Shown here: positions 1 through 5,209 of the stretch, piece by piece | Position numbering within the stretch: position 1 is the stretch's first letter | Layout: each line of letters starts with the position of its first letter | NCBI GenBank assembly: GCA_029059365.1 | Contig: JAIDVZ010000198.1 | Location: 1 to 5,209, forward strand | Direction of reading: 5' to 3' | DNA: 5,209 nucleotides | Source of the DNA: Opitutales bacterium | GTDB lineage: Bacteria > Verrucomicrobiota > Verrucomicrobiia > Opitutales > JAIRKQ01 | Notes under the pieces: model-generated | What the model was told of the DNA's origin: nothing | The model's input: the letters and a program-made list of their open reading frames with translations, nothing else | Databases searched by the model: none | Translations under genes and position numbers: made by a program

Positions 1-597
1 GGACTAGATCATGTGCTTGCTAACCGGTATAATGTTAACATCCTTGTGCTTGATACAGAGGTGTATTCAAATACCGGCGGTCAACAATCGAAATCAACCC
101 CGATCGGTGCGGTTGCAAAGTTTGCTTCGCAAGGAAAATCGCAACCGAAGAAGGATCTCGGTCGATTGGCAATGAGTTATGGACATATCTATGTTGCAAG
201 CATTGCGTTGGGAGCAAAAGATACTCAAACGGTTAAAGCGTTGCAGGAAGCAGAGTCGTATGATGGTCCATCGCTGATTATCGCGTATTCGTCATGTATC
301 GCTCACGGATATAATTTGCGTAATAGCCTTGATCAGCAAAAGAAGGCTGTTAATAGCGGATATTGGCCGTTATATCGTTTCGATCCACGTAAACGTGGGA
401 CTGAACAGCCAGCATTTTCTTTAGATTCTAGTACAGAAATCACGATTCCGTTGAAGGATTATATGAGCGGTGAAAATCGGTTTAACATGCTGATTAACAA
501 AGACCATGAACGTGCTGAACAATTAATGCATGCAGAAGAGGCCCATATTCGTGAAAGAATGGAGTTCTATAAAAGACTTTCAGAAGGGAATATTTAA
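1..597 (+). CDS. nifJ: Pyruvate:ferredoxin (flavodoxin) oxidoreductase, C-terminal part (5' end outside window)
   Basis: The family oxidatively decarboxylates pyruvate to acetyl-CoA and CO2 in the cytoplasm, passing electrons to ferredoxin or flavodoxin. Only the last 198 residues of a protein normally near 1,200 are visible. The frame is open from base 1 (reads GLDHVLAN), so the GTG at 13 is an internal codon and not a start. The thiamine-diphosphate domain is clear: LDTEVYSNTGGQ at visible residues 17-28, whose Asn-Thr-Gly-Gly segment belongs to the Mg/ThDP site, followed by the typical TPIGAVAKFAS stretch. Visible Cys99, in YSSCIAHGY, corresponds to the family cysteine that helps hold the Fe-S cluster proximal to ThDP. 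The remainder (NSGYWPLYRFDPR and the helical tail) is typical of the C-terminus. The gene ends at TAA 595-597 and converges on the racemase with a 15-base gap. No terminator hairpin is seen in that gap. Its presence suggests anaerobic or microaerobic metabolism. Confidence 0.95.
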   Translation, partial: GLDHVLANRYNVNILVLDTEVYSNTGGQQSKSTPIGAVAKFASQGKSQPKKDLGRLAMSYGHIYVASIALGAKDTQTVKALQEAESYDGPSLIIAYSSCIAHGYNLRNSLDQQKKAVNSGYWPLYRFDPRKRGTEQPAFSLDSSTEITIPLKDYMSGENRFNMLINKDHERAEQLMHAEEAHIRERMEFYKRLSEGNI

Positions 598-612
598 AAA
601 ATCAAAATCCAC

Positions 613-1374
613 TTAACAACGACATCTCTCAATGCACGCATCCGCAAGTACGGATAATGTGTTAATTAGAGGGACGTTTTTGTATGTATCTGCCGTTACT
701 GCTAATGGTATTTCTGTACATCCTAAGATTATCAAATCAACCCCAACGGAGATTAATTCGTCCATACTATCGATAAAATATCGCTCAGCTTCACGTAAAT
801 TTTGATACTGAAGTCCAGATTTTACCGCACAAATCCCAGCACTTACGGATTTTTGTAACTCACTTGTTGGGTAAATAATTGTCAAGTTTGCAGATTTTTT
901 CCCAACAGACTGCTCATATATCTTTGCATGCACCGTCCCATCACTGCATAGTATCCCAATTTTACGAGCAACAGGGTAGACCTTAGTAATGTATTCAATA
1001 GTCTGGTCGATTAAGTTAATGAATGGCAAACTAGACTCTTTCTCAATTTGATCAATGACACAATGAGCTGTATTGCATGGTATACATCCGAACGTTGCTC
1101 CTGAATTTTTCAACATTTTAGCTGCATTTATAAAATAAGGTGCAAATGATACCGAACTTATTCCAGAAGCGTACGCTATTCTATTTGGTGCCTGAGTAGC
1201 CTGGTAAAGTAGCATTTCCGGCTCTTGCGAATCATCTGTGCAACCATATTCCAAGACTAATTTTTTTTCTATAAGATGGAGCAGTTCTATTGCTGCAGCA
1301 ACTCCACATCCTCCAATCACACCAATTACTTCATGTGTAAAATTTGCCACACCGGAATTAAATGCCGTTTCCAT
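613..1374 (-). CDS. Aspartate/glutamate racemase family protein
   Basis: This 253-residue protein belongs to the cofactor-independent Asp/Glu racemase superfamily. These enzymes move the alpha proton of an amino acid with two cysteines, one from each lobe. Both are present: Cys100 in PCNTAH and Cys219 in LGCTEIPL. The N-terminal glycine-rich strand-turn reads VIGVIGGCG at about 16-24, and the C-terminal INTLSVLADACI occupies the place of the family's usual DPT/D-x-x segment. The length fits aspartate racemase/YgeA-type members (about 230-250) and also glutamate racemase (about 260-280). The CNTAH form and the overall style favour the aspartate/broad-specificity group over MurI, but the substrate cannot be read from sequence. 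The ATG at 1372-1374 is the only start well upstream of the first motif. It adds about 15 residues before the first strand and lacks an obvious ribosome binding site. The gene is transcribed away from rplU and towards nifJ. Confidence 0.88.
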   Translation of the reverse strand: METAFNSGVANFTHEVIGVIGGCGVAAAIELLHLIEKKLVLEYGCTDDSQEPEMLLYQATQAPNRIAYASGISSVSFAPYFINAAKMLKNSGATFGCIPCNTAHCVIDQIEKESSLPFINLIDQTIEYITKVYPVARKIGILCSDGTVHAKIYEQSVGKKSANLTIIYPTSELQKSVSAGICAVKSGLQYQNLREAERYFIDSMDELISVGVDLIILGCTEIPLAVTADTYKNVPLINTLSVLADACIERCRC

Positions 1375-1476
1375 ATATGAGCAAGTTTTTTGTCAGAAAT
1401 CTTATTGATCTGTGTAAAATATCAGAAAAAACTTGCATTTTCGAAATCGGTATTATTTATTGCGTCCTGTAAGGTT
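1375..1476. promoter_or_regulatory. Divergent intergenic region expected to hold the racemase and rplU operon promoters
   Basis: This 102-base AT-rich gap is the only space between two divergent genes, so both promoters should lie here or just inside the racemase gene. On the plus strand TTGCAT at 1433-1438 could act as a -35 box, and the TATTATTTAT run at 1451-1460 as a -10 region. No pairing gives a clean 17-base spacer, so I do not commit to exact boxes. The assignment rests mainly on gene orientation. Confidence 0.4.
1381..1436. repeat. Perfect 11-bp inverted repeat in the racemase/rplU divergent intergenic region
   Basis: GCAAGTTTTTT at 1381-1391 is the exact reverse complement of AAAAAACTTGC at 1426-1436, with 34 bases between the arms. 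The left arm starts seven bases upstream of the racemase start codon. The right arm ends 40 bases before the rplU ATG. The arrangement could be a pair of regulator half-sites or a long-loop RNA hairpin in either leader transcript. It is not a normal intrinsic terminator, because the loop is too long and the stem is AT-rich. The repeat itself is certain; its function is unknown. Confidence 0.6.
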
Positions 1477-1791
1477 ATGAAGGCAGTTATTATTACGCAA
1501 GGCAAGCAATTTAGCATAAACGAAGGTGACATACTATTTGTCGATCGTTATGTTGGCTCGAATGCCGGCGATACTATAAAGATAGAAATCGTACTAATTT
1601 TAGGTGAGGGCCAGGACGCTGTTATCGGGAATCCACTTGTTTCTGGGGCGACTGTTACTGCAAAAATCCTTGAAAATAAGCGGGCGAAAAAGGTCATGAT
1701 TTACAAAAAGAAACGCCGTAAGGGTTATCAAAGAAAACGTGGGCACCGCCAAGAATTATCTGTAATAAAAATTGAAAAGATAACTGCATAA
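1477..1791 (+). CDS. rplU: 50S ribosomal protein L21
   Basis: Ribosomal protein L21 binds 23S rRNA in the large subunit. The protein is 104 residues, close to the 103 of E. coli L21. It starts with [12 protein letters not shown] (the usual YAVIxxGGKQ region) and ends with the basic signature of the family: [22 protein letters not shown], then a short VIKIEKI strand. The reading frame stays open back to an ATG at 1390, but those 29 extra residues resemble no L21 N-terminus, and the ATG at 1477-1479 matches the family start exactly. The nearest SD-like bases, AAGG at 1471-1474, sit only two bases before the ATG, which is unusually close. It is the first gene of the rplU-rpmA run and ends 16 bases before rpmA. 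Confidence 0.95.
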   Translation: MKAVIITQGKQFSINEGDILFVDRYVGSNAGDTIKIEIVLILGEGQDAVIGNPLVSGATVTAKILENKRAKKVMIYKKKRRKGYQRKRGHRQELSVIKIEKITA

Positions 1792-1794
1792 TGT

Positions 1795-1800
1795 TGAGGA
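1795..1800 (+). promoter_or_regulatory. Ribosome binding site of rpmA
   Basis: TGAGGA lies seven bases before the rpmA ATG, just after the rplU stop codon. It is the only textbook Shine-Dalgarno sequence in front of any gene start in this window, and it fixes the start at 1808. Confidence 0.75.
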
Positions 1801-1807
1801 ATTTGCT

Positions 1808-2056
1808 ATGGCACATAAGAAAGGACAAGGGGCAGCTAAGAACGGACGTGACAGTAAAGGTCAGCGGCTGGGTGTGAAAAAATCCGGTGGTGAGAGCGTG
1901 CGAGCGGGCAATATTCTAATTCGTCAACGTGGGACGAAGTTTCATCCAGGGACAAATGTGGGTTGTGGAAGTGATTTTACATTATTTGCTCTCGTTGATG
2001 GTACTGTTTTATGGGATAGCGAGCATCGCCGAGTATCGGTTGTGCCAAATAAATAA
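1808..2056 (+). CDS. rpmA: 50S ribosomal protein L27
   Basis: L27 sits near the peptidyl transferase centre of the large ribosomal subunit, where its N-terminal tail reaches towards the tRNA acceptor ends. The 82-residue protein shows the whole family pattern: [25 protein letters not shown] at the N-terminus, then [15 protein letters not shown] at about 38-52 (the L27 signature), and [14 protein letters not shown]. The N-terminus begins directly with MAHKK, so there is no cleavable leader of the kind found before L27 in Firmicutes. The length is normal (E. coli 85). It follows rplU by 16 bases and is probably co-transcribed with it. The next gene starts 17 bases downstream. Confidence 0.97.
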   Translation: MAHKKGQGAAKNGRDSKGQRLGVKKSGGESVRAGNILIRQRGTKFHPGTNVGCGSDFTLFALVDGTVLWDSEHRRVSVVPNK

Positions 2057-2073
2057 ACCCTTCAGCGAATAGT

Positions 2074-2316
2074 ATGGGCTTCACCTCTGTGTTCGTGTTC
2101 ATCGCCCTCATTGGGTCGATCTGCAACTCGATGATGCGGATAAAGTTGAGCTACGTGTTTTGGCTGGTAAGTAATGTCTATCTGTCTGTCCATAACTTCT
2201 TAATCGAGGAATATGCACAAGGTTTTTTGTTTAGCGCTTACTTGCTTACCAGTATTATAGGGTTGAGGAATGCTTTAAAAAACGACGGCGGATGGCTGGA
2301 TAAATTTTCAGCATGA
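2074..2316 (+). CDS. Small three-helix membrane protein, PnuC-like
   Basis: The 80-residue protein is strongly hydrophobic, with three likely membrane segments at about 4-21, 25-45 and 49-66. A short charged tail follows (KNDGGWLDKFSA). The pattern of FWLVSNVYLSVHN followed by AQGFLFSAYLLTSIIGLRN resembles short PnuC/YgjV-like membrane proteins, some of which occur in phages and accessory regions. PnuC itself transports nicotinamide riboside, but it is more than twice this length, so transport here would be speculation. No SD sequence precedes the ATG; GTG codons at 2089 and 2095 are possible later starts, but they would cut into the first helix. The first 31 codons are about 50% G+C, noticeably richer than the neighbouring genes. 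It sits 17 bases after rpmA and 11 before the dUTPase-like gene, which implies co-transcription. Confidence 0.7.
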   Translation: MGFTSVFVFIALIGSICNSMMRIKLSYVFWLVSNVYLSVHNFLIEEYAQGFLFSAYLLTSIIGLRNALKNDGGWLDKFSA

Positions 2317-2327
2317 ACGCATGATTT

Positions 2328-2705
2328 ATGGATAAAGATAAGTTAGACAGGATTTTCGCGATGCAGGCTGAGCTTAATGCCCGTATCGGTGTCCCTCATG
2401 AAAATTTGACTGACCAAGAAAAAGCAACATGGATTCTTAATTATTCGCGTGCTCTTAGCCAGGAGGTCTCGGAATTAATTGATTCTGTACCGTGGAAGTG
2501 GTGGGCGAAATATCAAACGTTCGATATTCAAAATGCTAGGGTAGAGGCGATTGATATTTTGCATTTTCTGGTCTCAATTTTCCAAGTACTTGGTATGTCG
2601 GCGGATGACGTTTTTGAAGTATATTGCAAAAAAAATGCAGTTAACCATCACCGACAAGATACAGGGTACACGACAAAGGACAAGTCTGATTCCCGTGGAA
2701 TATGA
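2328..2705 (+). CDS. Dimeric-type dUTPase / all-alpha NTP pyrophosphatase (MazG-like superfamily)
   Basis: The protein has 125 residues and is mostly helical. It carries the metal-binding pattern of the all-alpha NTP pyrophosphatases: Glu46 and Glu49 in QEVSEL, then Glu73 and Asp76 in RVEAIDILHF. The closing KKNAVNHHRQDTGY (about 101-114) is typical of the dimeric dUTPase family, as is the aromatic-rich WKWW before the second metal motif. Such enzymes hydrolyse dUTP (some also dCTP) to the monophosphate and pyrophosphate, keeping uracil out of DNA and supplying dUMP. It is shorter than many members (about 160-180), lacking insertions but no visible motif. There is no recognisable SD before the ATG at 2328. 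The stop codon overlaps an ATG at 2702 (ATGA), the former start of the glycosyltransferase relic. The exact nucleotide preference is not determined by sequence. Confidence 0.85.
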   Translation: MDKDKLDRIFAMQAELNARIGVPHENLTDQEKATWILNYSRALSQEVSELIDSVPWKWWAKYQTFDIQNARVEAIDILHFLVSIFQVLGMSADDVFEVYCKKNAVNHHRQDTGYTTKDKSDSRGI

Positions 2706-2911
2706 TGTAAAGATCAGCTTTTTGGTTACGTATTATATTTGTGCGGCGCAGTTTGGGTAGCATCCTAGACCTCAAATTAGAGTTTCCATATAAGATTCTT
2801 GTTAGAGATGATGGATCATCTGATAACACTTGTCGAACTAATCGCGCGTCCTTAAATCGTTTAAATCTTTTACCTCATGTTGAAGGGACGAAATTGGACT
2901 ATAAAATGTGA
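2702..2911 (+). pseudogene. Decayed N-terminal fragment of a family 2 glycosyltransferase
   Basis: No intact gene remains, but two frames read as consecutive pieces of a GT2 N-terminus. Bases 2707-2757 give VKISFLVTYY...AAQFG, the first beta strand and turn of these enzymes. Bases 2759-2830, one base out of phase, give SILDLKLEFPYKILVRDDG followed by SSDNT, the nucleotide-sugar-binding strand with its DDGS motif. The same frame continues with RASLNRLNLLPHVEG, which resembles the stretch just before the catalytic DxD of some GT2 proteins, and ends at TGA 2909-2911. About 20 expected residues seem missing after SSDNT. The ATG at 2702 overlaps the dUTPase stop as ATGA and is in the second piece's frame, so one lost base near 2705 and one gained near 2758 would explain the frames. 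Most of the gene is gone. GT2 enzymes transfer sugars onto surface glycans; this remnant cannot function. Confidence 0.7.
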
Positions 2912-2920
2912 GTTTTTGAC

Positions 2921-3299
2921 GCTGATTTGTTGCTTATAAGCCAGATTCTGTTGCGATTTTATTCGCTGTGTTCATTTATCTAACCACAATTTTTTGTGAT
3001 TTCCCACTTGAGTGGGATGCGATGAACCCGATACTTTAACGGCGTGGCTACCTGGTATCCTATTCCATCTTGCACCGAATTGGGTTTGCCAAGCGCACAT
3101 CATTACTGACGTACCGGTGCGCTCTTACCGCACCATTTCACCCTTACCCAAAATTTTGGGCGGTATATTTTCTGTTGCACTATCCGTAATGTATGTTATT
3201 GCATACATTCCCGTACTTTCGTACGGAATCCTACCACATTGGTGTCCGGACTTTCCTCTCACCATTTTTCAGATGAGCGAACACTCGCACAAATCAAGC
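2921..3299 (-). ncRNA. rnpB: RNase P RNA, bacterial class A
   Basis: This is the catalytic RNA that trims tRNA 5' leaders. Reading the minus strand, the conserved blocks appear in order: GAGGAAAGTCCGGAC near 3247-3261, ACAGAAA, GGTAAGGGTGAAA, GGTGCGGTAAGAGCGCACC (a six-pair stem at 3117-3135), TTGGCAAACCC, GCAAGATGGAATAG, AGATAAATGA and ACAGAATCTGGCTTA near the 3' end. P1 forms between TGATTTGT (3289-3296) and ACAAATCA (2923-2930). P4 forms between AAGTCCGGA (3245-3253), with its conserved bulged U, and TCTGGCTT (2938-2945). Extending P1 by its closing GC pairs sets the ends at about 3299 and 2921, giving some 379 nt, normal for class A. The gene follows the tyrS stop by about nine bases on the same strand. 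No U-rich terminator is seen after its 3' end. End positions may be off by a few bases. Confidence 0.96.
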
Positions 3300-3308
3300 A
3301 TCAAAGAA

Positions 3309-4478
3309 CTAAAAAATTTTAAAAAATACACGCTTTCCAGCTTGTACAACCATTTCACCCTTAGCTTTATCAAATTTTGCCTGATAATCGGTTAATCTTA
3401 CACCGTCAATCTTTATCCCACCTTGCTCGATAAGACGTTTTAATTCTTTTTTGCTAGGGAATTTTTTACTCCAAAGCAGCGCGTCCAATATAGAGTTACA
3501 ATTGTCAGGAATCTCGATACTTTCAATATCACTCGGAAGATTATTTTTTGAAAAAACAGATTCAAACTCATTTTTTTCATGTTCCGCGATATCCGGCCCA
3601 AAAAAACGAGATGTCAGGCTGTATGCCAATAATTTTTTACAATCCATTGGATGCATATTTCGTAATTCATCGATCTCAGCATTATTTTTAAGCAGGAGAT
3701 ATTTGTAGTAAGAATACATGGTTTCATCTGGTATCGACATAATTTTCCCGAACATGTCCTTAGAAGTATCGTTAAAGGAGATATAGTTATCATAACTTTT
3801 CGACATTTTTCGCTTTCCGTCTAGCCCGACTAAAATTGGCATAGTTATCACTGCTTGCTCAGGCTGCCCAGCTTCTTTTTGTAGTGCTCGCCCTACTAAC
3901 AAATTAAATAACTGGTCACTGCCACCTAGTTCGACATCTGCATGCAATTTGACAGAATCATAACCCTGTAATAACGGATACAGGAACTCAACAATCGAAA
4001 TTGGTGTTCCGGAGGAGTAGCGCTTGCTAAAATCGTCACGTTCGAGCATACGAGCTACTGTCATATGGCGTGCAAGTTGTAACGCATCTTCAAAGCGCAT
4101 CTTCTCAAACCATTCGCTGTTACGTCTTACGGTTGTCCGGGTTTTATCCAATATTTTGAATGCTTGGTCTAAATAGGTTTTCGAATTATGCTCGATTTGT
4201 TCGCGTGACAATATCGGCCGTGTTTCGGACCTTCCGGTTGGATCCCCAATTATGGTGGTATAGTCACCTATTAACAGGATTGCTTCATGTCCCATATCCT
4301 GAAATTGCCGAAGCTTATTGAATACCACCATATGCCCGAAAGTCAGGTCTGGGCGTGTAGGATCAACCCCGAATTTTACTTTCAAATTTTTACCTGACTC
4401 TAGCTTTTTTTGCAGCTCTTCAATCCCAATTATTGTCTCCGAATTAAGCTGAATTTGTTCCAAGGCATCGCTTTTCAT
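3309..4478 (-). CDS. tyrS: Tyrosyl-tRNA synthetase
   Basis: The enzyme charges tRNA-Tyr with tyrosine in the cytoplasm. The 389-residue protein shows the class I catalytic domain: [15 protein letters not shown] at 35-49, [12 protein letters not shown] at 77-88, the tyrosine pocket YPLLQGYD at 167-174, GGSDQLFN at 185-192, and the KMSKS loop at 224-228. A C-terminal S4 RNA-binding domain follows (about 325-385: [21 protein letters not shown]). KMSKS together with FQDMGH places it with the TyrZ/H. influenzae type, not E. coli TyrS. The first His of HIGH is replaced: the sequence is TFGH at 46-49. I chose the ATG at 4476-4478, which gives [14 protein letters not shown] at 4497-4499 would add seven hydrophobic residues. 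Neither has a well-placed SD. The stop is TAG, nine bases before rnpB, and the AT-rich final codons may hold the rnpB promoter. Confidence 0.96.
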   Translation of the reverse strand: MKSDALEQIQLNSETIIGIEELQKKLESGKNLKVKFGVDPTRPDLTFGHMVVFNKLRQFQDMGHEAILLIGDYTTIIGDPTGRSETRPILSREQIEHNSKTYLDQAFKILDKTRTTVRRNSEWFEKMRFEDALQLARHMTVARMLERDDFSKRYSSGTPISIVEFLYPLLQGYDSVKLHADVELGGSDQLFNLLVGRALQKEAGQPEQAVITMPILVGLDGKRKMSKSYDNYISFNDTSKDMFGKIMSIPDETMYSYYKYLLLKNNAEIDELRNMHPMDCKKLLAYSLTSRFFGPDIAEHEKNEFESVFSKNNLPSDIESIEIPDNCNSILDALLWSKKFPSKKELKRLIEQGGIKIDGVRLTDYQAKFDKAKGEMVVQAGKRVFFKIF

Positions 4479-4577
4479 CCTGGGGAAAAGCAATACCAAT
4501 TTTCAGCTTTTTCAAGATTTTTATTTAATATGCCGAATGGATCATCTAGAAAGAGTCAGAAAAATTTCTCTTTAAGA
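4479..4577. promoter_or_regulatory. Divergent promoter region between tyrS and the cytidylyltransferase gene
   Basis: This AT-rich 99-base gap separates two divergent genes and should contain both promoters. On the plus strand TAATAT at 4526-4531 is a fair -10 box; a start about seven bases later would leave a leader of about 40 bases before the ATG at 4578. No good -35 hexamer is visible 16-18 bases upstream. On the minus strand several AT-rich hexamers (for example in the TATTAAATAAAAA stretch) could serve tyrS, but none stands out. No T-box-like leader fits in this short space. Confidence 0.4.
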
Positions 4578-5209
4578 ATGAATATTGTAGCAATTTTAGC
4601 CGGTGGGGTAGGCCAGAGAATGGGCATGAGTATGCCTAAACAGTTCTTGGTATTTGACGGTAAAACATGCTTGGAGCACACAATATCTCGTTTTAATAAT
4701 GCTAAAAATATCGATCAAATCGTGATCGCAGTGCATCCTGATTGGATCAAATACGCGGTGGATTTGCTCAAGCGCTCCCAATTTGAGTGTCAAATTATCC
4801 CTGCTGGCAACAATCGTAGCCAATCATCGTACAATGCGCTTAATTTCATCGATCAGCATTTTCAATGCGATAATGTTCTTATTCACGATGCGGTTCGACC
4901 ATTTGTAACTGATAAATTGATCGATTCCTGTTTAGTTGAGTTGAATAATTATGACGCCGTTACTGTAGCAGTCCCGGTTACTGAAACCGTAATTGGAGTG
5001 GACAATGGATTTATAAAAAATATCCCTGATCGCAGAGAACTATTTATCAACCAAACTCCACAAGCGTTCAAGTTTCAAAATATAAAACAGGTCTACGATA
5101 TGGCTAATAACGAAAATCGTTTACTTGATGGATTTTCAGATGATTGCTCAGTTTTTCTGAAATATTTCCCTGAAAAAAAGATAAAAATTATCCCTGGTGA
5201 GTATAAAAA
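4578..5209 (+). CDS. IspD/TarI-family cytidylyltransferase (3' end outside window)
   Basis: The family couples CTP to a sugar or polyol phosphate. IspD makes CDP-methylerythritol in the MEP isoprenoid pathway; TarI makes CDP-ribitol for surface polymers. The 210 visible residues of a protein usually around 230-240 show the CTP site LAGGVGQRMG (7-16) with Arg14, Lys21 in MPKQFL, the second CTP segment AGNNRSQSSYNAL (76-88), IHDAVRPF (102-109), VPVTETV (132-138), and NIPDRRELFINQTPQAF (148-164). Motifs are intact up to the window edge. The QTPQAFKF and SDDCSVFLKY segments look somewhat more like TarI-type enzymes of polysaccharide loci than typical IspD, so the pathway is left open. The frame is open back to an ATG at 4530, but the family begins at MNIVAILAGG, and the candidate -10 box overlaps 4530. 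I therefore prefer 4578. No SD is visible. Confidence 0.88.
   Translation, partial: MNIVAILAGGVGQRMGMSMPKQFLVFDGKTCLEHTISRFNNAKNIDQIVIAVHPDWIKYAVDLLKRSQFECQIIPAGNNRSQSSYNALNFIDQHFQCDNVLIHDAVRPFVTDKLIDSCLVELNNYDAVTVAVPVTETVIGVDNGFIKNIPDRRELFINQTPQAFKFQNIKQVYDMANNENRLLDGFSDDCSVFLKYFPEKKIKIIPGEYK

Noticed and set aside
598..612. Possible bidirectional terminator between nifJ and the racemase gene
   Set aside because: The 15-base gap contains no inverted repeat able to form a stem.
1390..1476. In-frame 29-codon upstream extension of rplU
   Set aside because: The added residues do not resemble any L21 N-terminus, and the region overlaps the likely promoter and the inverted repeat. The family start MKAVI fits at 1477.
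2627..2634. Run of eight A near the end of the dUTPase-like gene as a programmed slippage site fusing it to the GT2 frame
   Set aside because: The dUTPase frame continues through its typical C-terminal motif after the A-run, while the other frame gives no meaningful residues until 2707. Ordinary coding AAA AAA AAT explains it.
2805..2820. Near-perfect hairpin AGATGATGGATCATCT, a possible terminator of the convergent genes
   Set aside because: The loop would be only two bases, no T-run follows on either strand, and the bases encode the DDGSS motif of the GT2 relic, so the palindrome is probably incidental.
2641..2829. Minus-strand open frame of 62 codons across the dUTPase-like gene end
   Set aside because: It has no recognisable features and overlaps both the dUTPase C-terminal motif and the GT2 relic on the other strand.
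3012..3395. Plus-strand open frame of 127 codons
   Set aside because: It is antisense to the RNase P RNA and the tyrS 3' end, whose conserved motifs explain the sequence fully. The protein resembles nothing.
4596..4823. Minus-strand open frame of 75 codons
   Set aside because: It is antisense to the cytidylyltransferase, which shows all family motifs across the same bases.

Overview
The window comes from a bacterial chromosome of moderate-to-low GC (roughly 40% by eye). It carries mostly housekeeping genes: the end of a pyruvate:ferredoxin oxidoreductase gene, an Asp/Glu racemase-family gene, ribosomal proteins L21 and L27, two small accessory genes, RNase P RNA, tyrosyl-tRNA synthetase and the start of an IspD/TarI-family cytidylyltransferase. 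The oxidoreductase suggests an anaerobic or fermentative lifestyle. The style of L21, L27 and TyrS resembles the Verrucomicrobiota (Opitutae-like). That placement is inferred from remembered sequence style, not from a search, and only moderately supported. Clear Shine-Dalgarno sites are scarce; only rpmA has a textbook one.

Layout. Bases 1-597 (+) are the 3' end of nifJ. It converges, 15 bases apart, on a racemase gene on the minus strand (613-1374). A divergent intergenic region of about 100 bases, holding a perfect 11-bp inverted repeat, separates the racemase from a compact plus-strand run: rplU (1477-1791), rpmA (1808-2056), a three-helix PnuC-like membrane protein (2074-2316) and an all-alpha dUTPase/MazG-type pyrophosphatase (2328-2705). 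The gaps are only 11-17 bases, so these four are probably one operon. The last two members are not part of the usual rplU-rpmA(-obg) neighbourhood.

Directly after the dUTPase-like gene, starting in an ATGA overlap with its stop codon, lies a decayed fragment of a family 2 glycosyltransferase (2702-2911). It is broken by frame changes and truncated. It stops about ten bases before the 3' end of the RNase P RNA gene rnpB, which lies on the minus strand (about 2921-3299). rnpB in turn begins only about nine bases after the tyrS stop codon (tyrS 3309-4478, minus), so the two are probably co-transcribed or rnpB is driven from within the tyrS 3' end. A 99-base divergent region separates tyrS from the cytidylyltransferase gene (4578 to the window edge, +).

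I found no mobile element, CRISPR array or tRNA, and no convincing intrinsic terminator. I found no clear new multi-gene system. The points most worth a second look are the glycosyltransferase relic beside rnpB, the tight tyrS-rnpB arrangement, the altered L15 region of the RNase P RNA and the altered HIGH motif of TyrS.
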